This document shows, one piece after another, positions 40,086-49,225 of a stretch of 64,000 nt of DNA. The notes under the pieces are model-generated. The model was not told the DNA's origin, made no database searches, and saw nothing but the letters and a program-made list of their open reading frames with translations. This DNA is from Streptococcus timonensis (GTDB lineage: Bacteria; Bacillota; Bacilli; Lactobacillales; Streptococcaceae): NCBI RefSeq assembly GCF_900095845.1, contig NZ_FMIX01000004.1:1241824-1305823 (forward strand), written 5' to 3'. Both the position numbers and the translations under genes were made by a program. The first letter of the stretch is position 1; each line of letters begins with the position of its first letter.

Positions 40086-40541
40086 TTATCTAGATTTTAT
40101 CATCATATATTTTCGTACAGGTACTTCAACCATTTGAACGATTTCAAATCCTTCTTTTTGGTAAAGATTGTAAGCTGTTTGATTTGCCTCGTAGACATTT
40201 AGAGAAATAGTATCTATGTCTTCATTTTCAAAGGCCAAACTAACAAATTTCCTTAAAGCCTGGCTACCTAATCCCTGCCCCTGTTTCTGAGGATTGATAA
40301 AAAATCTCCCGATATGAAGATTCCTGTCTTCTAGCCTGATTTTCTGGATAAGCCCCACAAACTCTTGTCCATCAAATATTGAAAAAATTCCTTCCAAATC
40401 TTGCAAGACTTGAATTGTCAAGGGAAAAGGAATCATTGGTCCCATCCATTGCTTCTGAAAACTTTCTCCCAAAGCATTAGACCAGCGACAAATGAGTTGG
40501 GCATTTTCTATCTGAAGTCCTTTTTCAAAGTGAATTTTCAT
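40086..40541 (-). CDS. GNAT family N-acetyltransferase
   Basis: A 151-residue GNAT protein: acetyl-CoA loop NPQKQGQGLGSQALR, then LNVYEANQTAYNLYQKEGF. The start ATG 40539-40541 has TAGGAG five bases away; an in-frame ATG at 40571 lacks support. Substrate unknown. Confidence 0.85.
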   Translation of the reverse strand: MKIHFEKGLQIENAQLICRWSNALGESFQKQWMGPMIPFPLTIQVLQDLEGIFSIFDGQEFVGLIQKIRLEDRNLHIGRFFINPQKQGQGLGSQALRKFVSLAFENEDIDTISLNVYEANQTAYNLYQKEGFEIVQMVEVPVRKYMMIKSR

Positions 40542-40596
40542 ATTTGCTCCTAAAATTTCTCCTTTATCCAACTATTATACTCTTTCTCTTATTTTT

Positions 40597-40604
40597 TCCG
40601 AATA
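40597..40604 (+). promoter_or_regulatory. ComX (sigma-X) cin-box upstream of the prepilin peptidase gene
   Basis: TCCGAATA in a T-rich context matches the combox TACGAATA at 7 of 8. It ends seven bases before the ATG, where the start of transcription would nearly coincide with the start codon. Confidence 0.65.
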
Positions 40605-40611
40605 AATAAGT

Positions 40612-41274
40612 ATGATTCATCTTTACTTTTTTCTTGTTGGAGCTATTATTGCTTCCTTTCTAGGTCTTGTCATTGACCGCTTTCCTGAGCAGTCTATTGT
40701 CTTTCCTGCTAGTCACTGCGATTCTTGTCAGACTCGTTTGAGACCACTGGATTTGATTCCAATTGTCTCTCAAGTAGTACACCGCTTTCGTTGTCGCTAC
40801 TGTAACTCAAGCTATCCCTTTTGGTATGCTCTCTTTGAGTTTGGATTGGGGCTTCTCTTTCTAGCTGAGTCTGTGGGATTTCTAACTTTGAGTCAAATCA
40901 TACTGGTTACTGCCGGATTGACTTTGGGCATCTACGACTTTCGTCATCAGGAATATCCCTTGATCGTCTGGCTAATTTTTCACTTAATCCTCATGGTTTG
41001 CTGTGGTTGGAATCTAGTTATGATTTTCTTTCTTATCTTGGGAATTTTGGCTCACTTTATCGATATCCGCATAGGTGCAGGGGATTTTCTCTTTCTGGCT
41101 TCCTGTGCTCTTGTTTTTAGCCTAACCGAGATGCTGATTTTAATTCAATTTGCTTCCACAACTGGCATTCTAGCCTTTCTCCTACTAATGAAAAAGGAAA
41201 GACTACCTTTTGTGCCTTTCCTCTTGCTGGCTGCTTGTATGATTATTTTTGGTAAGCTTTTGCTTTTAGGATAG
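40612..41274 (+). CDS. Type IV prepilin peptidase (competence, CilC/ComC type)
   Basis: A 220-residue bifunctional leader peptidase/N-methylase that processes ComG pseudopilins for DNA uptake. It has a zinc motif CDSC...CRYC (about 36-65), the first catalytic Asp in GIYDFRHQEYP, the second in GAGDFLFLAS, and about seven membrane helices. Preceded by a competence cin-box and no RBS; the mRNA may be leaderless. Gene position next to trp genes is as in pneumococcus. Confidence 0.9.
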   Translation: MIHLYFFLVGAIIASFLGLVIDRFPEQSIVFPASHCDSCQTRLRPLDLIPIVSQVVHRFRCRYCNSSYPFWYALFEFGLGLLFLAESVGFLTLSQIILVTAGLTLGIYDFRHQEYPLIVWLIFHLILMVCCGWNLVMIFFLILGILAHFIDIRIGAGDFLFLASCALVFSLTEMLILIQFASTTGILAFLLLMKKERLPFVPFLLLAACMIIFGKLLLLG

Positions 41275-41277
41275 TCA

Positions 41278-41301
41278 GGCCCTCTATGAGGGCTTTTATT
41301 T
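41278..41301 (+). terminator. Terminator after the prepilin peptidase gene
   Basis: GCCCTC, TAT, GAGGGC then TTTTATTTT. Confidence 0.85.
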
Positions 41302-41315
41302 TGTCATCCTATTCC

Positions 41316-41879
41316 TTAGATAACCTTTTCAATGAAGTTTCGTATGGTTGATAGTCCATCTGGTGTCCCTATACTTTCTGGATGATATTGGAAGCCATAG
41401 ATAGGGAGCTTCTTGTGTTGAAAACCCATGATAACCTGATCGTCTATCGCACGAGCGGTAACTTCAAAGTCTGCGGGTAATTCCTCCACCATAAGACTAT
41501 GGTAACGCATGACTGAACAGTTATTTTCTATACCCTGATAAAGAATGGATGGAGCTTCAAATTGGAGCTGACTTTGTTTACCATGCATAACCTTTGGAGC
41601 CAAACTTAGTTTTCCACCAAAAGCCTCTGCAATAGCCTGATGTCCCAAGCAAATCCCCAAAATTGGCTTTCCCCCAGCAAAATCTCGAATCATATCCTCC
41701 ATTTTTCCAGCATCAGCTGGCCAACCAGGTCCAGGAGAAAAGACAAGAGCTCTTGCCTTTTCTGCTACTTGATAGAGACGAGGATCGTCGTTTCGCAAGA
41801 CCTCAACAGGAGAAAAGGTTCCGATATATTGAGCTAGATTGTAGGTAAAAGAATCATAATTATCAATCAATAAAATCAC
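41316..41879 (-). CDS. trpG: Anthranilate synthase component II (glutamine amidotransferase)
   Basis: A 187-residue class I glutamine amidotransferase with nucleophile Cys in ILGICLGHQAI and the His-Glu pair in FQYHPESIGTPDG. It resembles pneumococcal TrpG most, but a PabA role (aminodeoxychorismate) is possible since the two are interchangeable in some bacteria. The start is a GTG after AAGGGAGAAAATT. It follows trpB by 27 bases; no trpE is in the window, so the partner must be elsewhere or absent. Confidence 0.87.
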   Translation of the reverse strand: MILLIDNYDSFTYNLAQYIGTFSPVEVLRNDDPRLYQVAEKARALVFSPGPGWPADAGKMEDMIRDFAGGKPILGICLGHQAIAEAFGGKLSLAPKVMHGKQSQLQFEAPSILYQGIENNCSVMRYHSLMVEELPADFEVTARAIDDQVIMGFQHKKLPIYGFQYHPESIGTPDGLSTIRNFIEKVI

Positions 41880-41906
41880 AATTTTCTCCCTTTAATCTTG
41901 GAATGA

Positions 41907-43088
41907 TTAGTTATTCTTAGCTTCAAGGTAGTCTGCAATGGCAGCTACGTCCTTGTCTCCACGACCAGAGACATTGATGATGATAATCTCATCTTTACTT
42001 AGTTTTGGTGCGCGTTTGACTGCTTCAGCGATAGCATGTGAGCTTTCAATTGCAGGGATGATTCCTTCTGTTTTGCTTAATAAAAGCAAGGCTTGGACAG
42101 CTTCTTCGTCTGTCGCTGCTACATATTCTACTCGACCAGAGTCTTTAAAGAAGGCATGTTCTGGACCAACCCCTGGATAGTCCAAACCTGCTGAGATAGA
42201 GTAAACTGGCGCGAGCTCTCCATCTTCCTTAAAGACTGCATAGGTCTTCATTCCATCGACAATTCCGACACTACCCTTGGTCATAGTTGCTGCGTGTTTG
42301 TCGGTATCTAAACCATGACCAGCAGCTTCTACCCCAACCAATTTGACTTCTTCATCAGCTACATACTGTGAAAAAGCACCGATGGCATTAGAACCACCGC
42401 CCACACAGGCAATAACGTAGTCTGGCAGACATCCTTCTTTTTCCAAGATTTGACGACGAGATTCTTCACTAATCACTTTTTGGAATTCATGAACAATAGT
42501 TGGATAAGGGTGTGGTCCAACAGCAGAACCTAAAACGTAGAAGGCTTCAAGGTCATTCATCCATGCTCCAAAGGCTGCATCAACCGCATCTTTGAGGGTA
42601 CGAGTACCAGTTTCAACTGCGTGAACAGTTGCTCCCATCATCTCCATGCGGAAGACATTGAGACGTTGACGCTCCACATCTTCTGCCCCCATGTAGACAT
42701 CACATGCCATACCAAATTTGGCTGCCGCTGCAGCTGTCGCAACACCGTGCTGACCAGCTCCTGTTTCAGCAATCACACGTTTTTTACCCATGCGTTTAGC
42801 AAGAAGAATTTGTCCCAAAACATTGTTAAGTTTGTGAGAACCCAAGTGGTTAAGGTCTTCACGCTTGAGATAAATCTTAGCTCCGCCTAGGTGTTCTGTC
42901 AAGCTCTCTGCATAATATAACGGTGTCTCACGACCTGAATAATCCTTCAAGTAATGACGAAACTCAGCTAAAAACTCTGGATCATCCTTGTACTTATCAA
43001 AAGTCACTTCCAACTCATCCAACAAAGCCTGAATCGGCTCAGGTACAAAACTACCACCAAATTGTCCAAAATATCCTTTAGTTGTCAT
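41907..43088 (-). CDS. trpB: Tryptophan synthase beta subunit
   Basis: Makes tryptophan from indole and serine. The 393-residue PLP enzyme has the PLP lysine in HLGSHKLNN and phosphate loop GGGSNAIG. I set the start at ATG 43086-43088 (AGAGGAAAA upstream); the open frame continues to 43265 only because it reads through the T-box leader. No trpA is present here, so the enzyme may work on free indole. Confidence 0.93.
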   Translation of the reverse strand: MTTKGYFGQFGGSFVPEPIQALLDELEVTFDKYKDDPEFLAEFRHYLKDYSGRETPLYYAESLTEHLGGAKIYLKREDLNHLGSHKLNNVLGQILLAKRMGKKRVIAETGAGQHGVATAAAAAKFGMACDVYMGAEDVERQRLNVFRMEMMGATVHAVETGTRTLKDAVDAAFGAWMNDLEAFYVLGSAVGPHPYPTIVHEFQKVISEESRRQILEKEGCLPDYVIACVGGGSNAIGAFSQYVADEEVKLVGVEAAGHGLDTDKHAATMTKGSVGIVDGMKTYAVFKEDGELAPVYSISAGLDYPGVGPEHAFFKDSGRVEYVAATDEEAVQALLLLSKTEGIIPAIESSHAIAEAVKRAPKLSKDEIIIINVSGRGDKDVAAIADYLEAKNN

Positions 43089-43121
43089 AAAATTTTCCTC
43101 TTTTCTATTATTCCAAAATAT

Positions 43122-43352
43122 GAAAAAGCCCACACACGGAATCCACTTCCATGTGAGGGCGTTAGTAACGCGGTACCACCTCAATTGTAAAGAGACTATC
43201 CCCTTTACATCTCTGCCTTGTCTATCAACAAGTTGCACTGTAAGGTGTGCGCACCGAATTTTCATTGTTTCAAATTCATTTTTTCAAATCAGCCCAATTT
43301 CACTATTTTCAACCACCTGTTCGCAGCAACCACAGGCTCCCTGAAGATCTAA
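43122..43352 (-). promoter_or_regulatory. T-box riboswitch (tRNA-Trp sensing) upstream of trpB
   Basis: The minus-strand leader holds Stem I with the apical segment CCTGTGGTTGCTGCGAACAGG-like fold (43336-43316), the antiterminator T-box GGTGGTACCGCG (43180-43169) and a terminator GCCCTCACATGGAA / TTCCGTGTGTGGGC plus T-run (43160-43122). A TGG specifier candidate sits at 43296-43294 within GAAATTGGGC. Uncharged tRNA-Trp should allow read-through into trpB-trpG. Confidence 0.88.
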
Positions 43353-43381
43353 AATAATTACTTTTCTGATTTGTTGAAATT

Positions 43382-43410
43382 ATTATATGTCATTATCTAT
43401 TCTTTGTCAA
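43382..43410 (-). promoter_or_regulatory. Promoter of the T-box-trpB transcript
   Basis: TTGACA, 17 bp, TATAAT: a consensus sigma-A promoter, fitting strong constitutive initiation with control at the T-box. Confidence 0.88.
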
Positions 43411-43424
43411 TGATTTTTAAACGA

Positions 43425-44648
43425 TTATTTTGAAGAAGCAAGAATTTCTTCAGAAACTTTAACAAAAGTCTCAATGATATAGTCTACTTCTTCATCCGTT
43501 AATTTCGTGTGAAGCGGTAATGTAATTTCATTTTCAAAGAAGGCATAAGCTCGCGGATAATCTGCCATGTCAAAGCCAAGATTCTTATAGGCTGTCAAAA
43601 GCGGAAGCGGTTTGTAGTGAACGTTACTTGCGATTCCAGCTTTGGCCAATTCTTGGATAATTTGATTGCGCTCTTCGAGGCTCGCACCTTCTAAATGGGT
43701 AATGTAAAGGTGACGACAAGATTCAACAGTATCTGTCTCATGAGCCAATGGGTGAATACGAGTTCCTGCAAATCCACGGTCATATCGATCCACGATGTCC
43801 TTACGACGTTGTAATAAAGCAGGATAACGGTCCAACTGAGCCAGACCAAGCGAAGCCATGATATCCGTCATATTGCACTTGTAGGCTGGTGTTACGATAT
43901 CGTATTCCCATGAACCTAGTTGCATCTTGGCAAGGGCATCCTTAGTTTGACCATGAAGAGAAAGAATCTGGAATTCCTTATACATTTCTTCATCGTCAAT
44001 AGCTGGATTTGCTTTCCAGGTCGCACTTCCTCCCTCAGCAGTTGTAAAGTTCTTGACTGCATGGAAAGAGAATGATGTGAAGTCAGCGATTGAACCGGCT
44101 GGTTGTCCCTTGTAGGTTGAACCTAAAGCATGAGCACTATCAGAGACAATCACAATACGGTTAAAGGCCTTTTGCCACTTGCTAGCAGCTGTAAATAGGT
44201 CACGTTTCTTTTCTACAACTTGGAACAAACGGTCGTAGTCACAGATAATACCTGCTAGCTCTACCGGTATGATGACTTTAGTCTTCTCAGTAATAGCTTG
44301 TTCCAGTTGATCATAATCCATCTCAAAGGTATCAGCTTGGATATCAACCATAACTGGTGTCGCACCGACGTGAGTAATAACACTGCATGATGCTGTATAA
44401 GTCATAGCTGGAACGATGACTTCGTCACCAGGCCCTACTTCAAGCACGCGCAAAATCAATTCAAGAGCTGCTGTTGCAGAGTTAAGGCAGACTGTTTTAG
44501 GTGTCTGAGTATAGAGAGATAAACGACGTTCTAACTCTTTTGTCTTAGGACCTGTTGTAATCCATCCTGAACGGAGGGTATCGGCTACTTCAGCAATTTC
44601 AGCTTCGGTAATATCGGGTGGTGAAAATGGAATATTATACTTTGTCAT
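43425..44648 (-). CDS. DegT/DnrJ/EryC1/StrS aminotransferase (teichoic-acid amino-sugar)
   Basis: A 407-residue PLP-dependent sugar aminotransferase. PLP lysine in SFHAVKNFTTAEGG, N-terminal FSPPDITEAEIAEVADTLRSGWI split around the conserved GW, SDSAHALGSTYKG. The pneumococcal homologue beside the same sugar transferase is assigned to making the 4-amino sugar (AATGal) of teichoic acid. Here too the gene follows the initiating transferase, so the role is inferred from context. Confidence 0.88.
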   Translation of the reverse strand: MTKYNIPFSPPDITEAEIAEVADTLRSGWITTGPKTKELERRLSLYTQTPKTVCLNSATAALELILRVLEVGPGDEVIVPAMTYTASCSVITHVGATPVMVDIQADTFEMDYDQLEQAITEKTKVIIPVELAGIICDYDRLFQVVEKKRDLFTAASKWQKAFNRIVIVSDSAHALGSTYKGQPAGSIADFTSFSFHAVKNFTTAEGGSATWKANPAIDDEEMYKEFQILSLHGQTKDALAKMQLGSWEYDIVTPAYKCNMTDIMASLGLAQLDRYPALLQRRKDIVDRYDRGFAGTRIHPLAHETDTVESCRHLYITHLEGASLEERNQIIQELAKAGIASNVHYKPLPLLTAYKNLGFDMADYPRAYAFFENEITLPLHTKLTDEEVDYIIETFVKVSEEILASSK

Positions 44649-44687
44649 TGATTTACTCCTTTTACAGTATTCACTTTTGTGACTACT

Positions 44688-45380
44688 TTATTTTAAAACT
44701 TCAACTACAGTCTGAAACATGATTTTGATATCTCCGAAGAAATTAAAATCACGTAGGTAGGCTAGGTTAAAGTGCATTTTCTCTGGAAGGACTCTTTCCA
44801 CATAAGCCTGGTCAACCGTCATACCTTTTGCAGTCATTTGACTGATGATGGCATCCTCATCCTTATAGTTAATGCTGGCAAGCGATGTAATCCCTGCAGG
44901 TAAGAGCAAGGTAGCCATCATTTCAGGGCTATACTGCTCTGTGTAGCGTGGTACTTCTGGGCGTGTTCCTACAAAGGACATCTCTCCTTTGAGGACATTG
45001 ACCAATTGCGGCAATTCATCCAAACGAACACGGCGGATGAAATTTCCAACTTTTGTGATACGACTGTCATTTGCAGAAGTTACTAGACTTCCTTTTTTAT
45101 CAGCATCCGTCACCATGGTCCGGAACTTCCAAATCTTGAAATGTCTGTTGTACTGGGTTACCCGTTTTTGCTTGTAAATAACAGGCCCCTTACTATCGAG
45201 TTTGATCCAGATACTTAGAACAATAAATAAGGGTGAGGTCAAGAACAATAGGACCAAGGCTAGTAAGAAATCCAAACAACGCTTGAGGATCAGACTTCCT
45301 TTTCTTTGAGAGACTAGCTGGTAGTAGGGTTCAACCTCGCTTAATTGCATCTCGAAGGGTAGTTCATCCCATTTCAGCAT
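44688..45380 (-). CDS. Initiating undecaprenyl-phosphate sugar transferase (teichoic acid)
   Basis: A 230-residue monotopic phosphoglycosyl transferase: membrane re-entrant segment (35-57), KQKRVTQYNRHFKIWKFRTM, catalytic Asp-Glu in RLDELPQLVNVLKGEMSFVG followed by TRPEVP. It attaches the first sugar phosphate to the lipid carrier. It is followed by the sugar aminotransferase, 39 bases downstream, as in the pneumococcal teichoic-acid locus. Confidence 0.88.
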   Translation of the reverse strand: MLKWDELPFEMQLSEVEPYYQLVSQRKGSLILKRCLDFLLALVLLFLTSPLFIVLSIWIKLDSKGPVIYKQKRVTQYNRHFKIWKFRTMVTDADKKGSLVTSANDSRITKVGNFIRRVRLDELPQLVNVLKGEMSFVGTRPEVPRYTEQYSPEMMATLLLPAGITSLASINYKDEDAIISQMTAKGMTVDQAYVERVLPEKMHFNLAYLRDFNFFGDIKIMFQTVVEVLK

Positions 45381-45485
45381 GCATATTCTCCTCTGTTTTT
45401 AGTATAGTAAAATTTATCAATATCCTTCATTATACCACAAATTAGATAGCTAGGTGAAAGAAATCTAGCATTTTAAATCTTCCTT

Positions 45486-47228
45486 TTAAGATAAGGCTCC
45501 TGCTTGTAAGCTATACATCTTGTGATAAGTTCCACCTAAAGTCAAGAGCTCCTCGTGTGTTCCACTCTCGATAATCCGGCCCTTATCTAAGACATAGATA
45601 CAATTAGCATCTTGGATGGTAGAAAGACGATGGGCGATGGCAATCGTTGTCCGCCCTTTTCGCATCTTTTCCAGGGAATTCTGAACCAGAGTTTCTGTTT
45701 CCGAATCAATATTGGCTGTCGCTTCATCTAAAATCAAGATTTTAGGCTGACTGGCGACTGTTCTGGCAAAGGCAAGAAGTTGACGTTGACCAGTTGAAAA
45801 GCTAGAACCTCTCTCTGAAACAGGAGAGTTATAGCCTTGAGGCAATTCTTGAATAAAAGCATCTGCATCCACAAACTCTGCTGCCGCCTTAACTTCCTCA
45901 TCGCTAATTTCTTGGTACATGGCGATATTAGACTTGATAGTTCCATGATAGAGGAAGGGTTCCTGCAAGACAAGACCCATATTTTTTCTTAGTTCTTGAT
46001 GGCTATAGTTACGAATGTCTACATTATCAATCAAAACCCGTCCTGACTGAAATTCGTAAAAACGCATCAGGACATTGATAATAGAGGACTTCCCTGAACC
46101 TGTATGTCCCACAAAGGCAATGGTTTCCCCCTTCTTGACTGAAAAGGAAATATCGTCCAAAATTTGATTTACTCCATCATAGGAAAAACACACGTGCTCA
46201 AAACGAATATTTCCTTCTCTGATTGCTAGCTCACTGTCAGCCTGAACAGGTTCATAATTGCTTTGATCAATCAGTGCAAAGACTCGCCCTGCTGATACCA
46301 TCGAAGTCTGAAGAATTGAAAAGTTTTGCGTGACCTCTATCAAAGGATCAAAGAGACGATTGATATACTGGATAAAGGCATACATGGTACCTGCTGTCAT
46401 CCCGATATAGAGGCCTCTATAGCCGAAATAGGCCATGAGAACTGCATAACCTAAGAGCTTCAACAAACTCATGGCAGGACGTAAAAAGAGGGCGTCCAAG
46501 GCTACTGAACGGTTGGCATAAACGTAGTGTTCTTCATTAATCTCATCAAATTCTTCCTGCAGGCGTTTTTCTTGATTAAAGGCTTGAATAATTCGAATAC
46601 CTTCAATACTTTCTGCCAACTTGCTATTTATATCTGACAAAAAGCTTCTCGTTTTTTCGATGATTTTAACTGATTTTTTTCGATAGAGATTAACCAAGAT
46701 AAAAATCAAAGGTAGAAATAGAAGAACCAAACCTGTCAAACGAAAATCCAGGACCATCATTGTATAAAGAGTTGTCACAAAAATAAAAATAGCTGAAATA
46801 AAGCTAGATAACAGCCCTGAAAACATATCACTGATGGTCTCTGTATCATTGGTCAATCGTGAAACGATAGAACCTGAAGGTGTCTTGTCAAAATAAGACA
46901 TACCTAGTTTTTCCATATTGGCAAAGGCATCTTTGCGAATATCTCTAACTATACTATAAGATACACGTGCAAACAGTAGATTACCGATATATTGAATCAG
47001 GGTCTGTAGGATATAAAGACCATAGTAGGCTATCAAAACAGTAACAGCAAACTGACTCAGATTCCCCAGATACTGGTCGATAAAGTGTGAAGCAACCAGA
47101 GGAATGATACTCTTGATAACCGTTGTTGCTAGGAGAAATGATAGGGCTAGCAGGGTTAAGAGGCTATAGGGCTTGAGATAACCAAGCAATCGTTTCAATA
47201 CTGTCCATTGTTCTTGCTTATTCTGCAT
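45486..47228 (-). CDS. ABC exporter half-transporter, catalytically competent subunit
   Basis: 580 residues: six-helix transmembrane domain (to about 320) then ATPase. Walker A VGHTGSGKS, Walker B ILILDEATAN with the catalytic Glu, H-loop AHRLS, but a degenerate signature FSTGQRQ. The partner gene just upstream (11-base overlap) carries the canonical LSGGQ but an Asp in Walker B, so the pair should form one active and one degenerate site. Substrate unknown; drug or lipid export is usual. Confidence 0.9.
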   Translation of the reverse strand: MQNKQEQWTVLKRLLGYLKPYSLLTLLALSFLLATTVIKSIIPLVASHFIDQYLGNLSQFAVTVLIAYYGLYILQTLIQYIGNLLFARVSYSIVRDIRKDAFANMEKLGMSYFDKTPSGSIVSRLTNDTETISDMFSGLLSSFISAIFIFVTTLYTMMVLDFRLTGLVLLFLPLIFILVNLYRKKSVKIIEKTRSFLSDINSKLAESIEGIRIIQAFNQEKRLQEEFDEINEEHYVYANRSVALDALFLRPAMSLLKLLGYAVLMAYFGYRGLYIGMTAGTMYAFIQYINRLFDPLIEVTQNFSILQTSMVSAGRVFALIDQSNYEPVQADSELAIREGNIRFEHVCFSYDGVNQILDDISFSVKKGETIAFVGHTGSGKSSIINVLMRFYEFQSGRVLIDNVDIRNYSHQELRKNMGLVLQEPFLYHGTIKSNIAMYQEISDEEVKAAAEFVDADAFIQELPQGYNSPVSERGSSFSTGQRQLLAFARTVASQPKILILDEATANIDSETETLVQNSLEKMRKGRTTIAIAHRLSTIQDANCIYVLDKGRIIESGTHEELLTLGGTYHKMYSLQAGALS

Positions 47229-48963
47229 CTTCTTCTCCTTTCATTTCCAATTGTTGGGACTGATAGGTCTGGGCATACCAACCATCCAAGCCTAGTAAGT
47301 CCTCATGAGTCCCACGTTCAATAATCTGTCCATTTTGCATAACCAAGATCAAATCAGCGTGGACAACTGCACTGAGGCGATGGGCTGAGATGATCGTTGT
47401 TTTGTTTTCTCGAGTGGCTTTAAGATTATCAACAATAGCATACTCGGTCTTGGCATCTACAGCCGATAAGGAGTCATCTAAAATCAAGATATCAGGATTT
47501 AAAATCATAGCACGGGCCATGGCAAGACGTTGCTTTTGACCACCAGACAGACTAACTCCCTTTTCACCGATAATCGTGTCAAATCCCTGAGGCATATCCA
47601 CAATATCATGATAAACTTGGACTAATTTGGTCGCATATTCAACGTCAGATAGAGACAAGTCAGGATTACCAAAAATAACATTTTCTATAATAGAACTAGC
47701 AAAAAGAAACTGGTCTTGAGGAACATAGCCCATGAGACCTCTAAGGTCGCTCAGACGATAGTCTCGTATATCATGCCCATTGAGGTAGATGGCTCCTTGA
47801 TTGACATCGTACTCTCGTAAGAGTAGCTTCATCAGCGATGTCTTACCTGAACCAGTCTGTCCTACCAAGCCCAGTGTTTGTCCCTTTTCTAGACTAAAGT
47901 GAATCCCATGAAGAGTTTCTTCATTTTCATATGAAAAACTATCAATTGCATATTCCAAACGTCCATTTTCAATCTTGGAAATGGGAGCTCCTGGATCTTT
48001 AACGAGCGACTCTTGAGACAAGAGATTTTCAATGCGCTGGTAAGAAACCTTCCCTCTTTGAGTGATATTAAAGAGAAATCCAATCGCCATCAAGGGCCAG
48101 ACCAGCATATCCAAGTAAGAGATAAAAGTGACTAGATTACCAACAGTGACATTTCCTTCTTGGACCATGAAAGAACCAACCAAAAGTGTTAGAACATAAG
48201 ATAAGCCAACAAATAAGAGAACCATTGGATCAAACAAGCTGTCATATTTCATGGTTTGCAAGTTCTTTTGGAAGGTTAGTTGATTGACTTCTTGAAAAGC
48301 ATTCAATTCATGGGCTTGATAGCCGAAAGACTTGGTCACCTTAATACCTGATACAGATTCCTGAACCTTGTTGTTAAGTTCAGAAAAAGCTTCCTGAGAT
48401 TCGTTAAATGCTTTATGGGTCTTTCTTCCCAGACGACTGGTCGCCATAGCCATAAAGGGCAGGGGTAAAATAGCCACCAAGGTCATTTGCCAAGAAATAC
48501 TAAAAAGCATGGTCAACAAGGTAACAAGTGCAGTGATAGAAGCATCGACAGCTGACATGACTCCTCCACCTGCAAGACGGGTTAGAGCATTGATATCATT
48601 AGTCGCATGCGCCATTAAATCTCCAGTTCTATAGGTCTGGTAAAAAGCCGGAGACATCTTTGAAAAATGTTCAAAGAGACGTGAACGCATGATTTGTCCT
48701 AAACGATAGGAAGTCCCTAAGATATACATGCGCCAAACATAGCGCAGGTAGTACATCCCAAAAGCTGCTAGGAGTAGATAGATGAGATTCAGTAACAGAT
48801 CCGACTGAGTCAAATTTCCCAAAGTGATGGCATCAATGACATACCCCATCACCATGGGAGGAATGAGGTTGAGAACAGCTACCAAACTAAGAGCAACTAT
48901 ACCAACTAGATACCGGCGTTTTTCTAATTTGAAAAACCACCAGAGTTTTTGAATGATGAACAT
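47218..48963 (-). CDS. ABC exporter half-transporter, partner subunit
   Basis: 581 residues: six-helix domain then ATPase with Walker A VGQTGSGKT, canonical signature VSLSGGQKQR, Walker B ILILDDSLSA in which Asp replaces the catalytic Glu, and H-loop AHRLS. It forms the degenerate half of a heterodimer with the next gene. ATG after AAAGGAAAC. A hairpin-bearing leader lies upstream. Confidence 0.9.
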   Translation of the reverse strand: MFIIQKLWWFFKLEKRRYLVGIVALSLVAVLNLIPPMVMGYVIDAITLGNLTQSDLLLNLIYLLLAAFGMYYLRYVWRMYILGTSYRLGQIMRSRLFEHFSKMSPAFYQTYRTGDLMAHATNDINALTRLAGGGVMSAVDASITALVTLLTMLFSISWQMTLVAILPLPFMAMATSRLGRKTHKAFNESQEAFSELNNKVQESVSGIKVTKSFGYQAHELNAFQEVNQLTFQKNLQTMKYDSLFDPMVLLFVGLSYVLTLLVGSFMVQEGNVTVGNLVTFISYLDMLVWPLMAIGFLFNITQRGKVSYQRIENLLSQESLVKDPGAPISKIENGRLEYAIDSFSYENEETLHGIHFSLEKGQTLGLVGQTGSGKTSLMKLLLREYDVNQGAIYLNGHDIRDYRLSDLRGLMGYVPQDQFLFASSIIENVIFGNPDLSLSDVEYATKLVQVYHDIVDMPQGFDTIIGEKGVSLSGGQKQRLAMARAMILNPDILILDDSLSAVDAKTEYAIVDNLKATRENKTTIISAHRLSAVVHADLILVMQNGQIIERGTHEDLLGLDGWYAQTYQSQQLEMKGEEDAE

Positions 48964-48988
48964 AAGTTTCCTTTCTAATTGAAAAGGG

Positions 48989-49015
48989 AAACCTGAGGCA
49001 TGAACCCCAGGTTTT
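48989..49015. other. Hairpin in the leader of the ABC exporter operon
   Basis: AAACCTG...CAGGTTT with inner pairing (GGCATGAACCCC). It is 26 bases upstream of the ABC start on the minus strand, but its T-run is on the plus strand, where no gene ends. It may be an attenuator, operator or upstream terminator. Confidence 0.45.
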
Positions 49016-49162
49016 CTTTATTCATAACTTACAACAAATACTTTTCCTTTATCGTACGCTCCGATAAAGATATGCATTGGAGTAAAATCCTCTTCCTTTT
49101 ACTCGCCTTCCATAAATTACTCCTTATTATAAACGAAAGAGGGTGTTTTTTCAAACCATACG

Positions 49163-49192
49163 TTGGGGAAATAGGCCTTTTTTTGGTATAAT
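49163..49192 (+). promoter_or_regulatory. Promoter of exoA
   Basis: TTGGGG, 18 bp, TATAAT with extended TGG; then RBS AAGGAAG. Confidence 0.65.
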
Positions 49193-49225
49193 ATAGTCAA
49201 TAATCTGAATGAAAAAGGAAGTAAT

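Noticed and set aside
43089..43265. N-terminal extension of the trpB reading frame
   Set aside because: It translates the T-box leader and terminator; a good RBS and the conserved TrpB start are at 43088.
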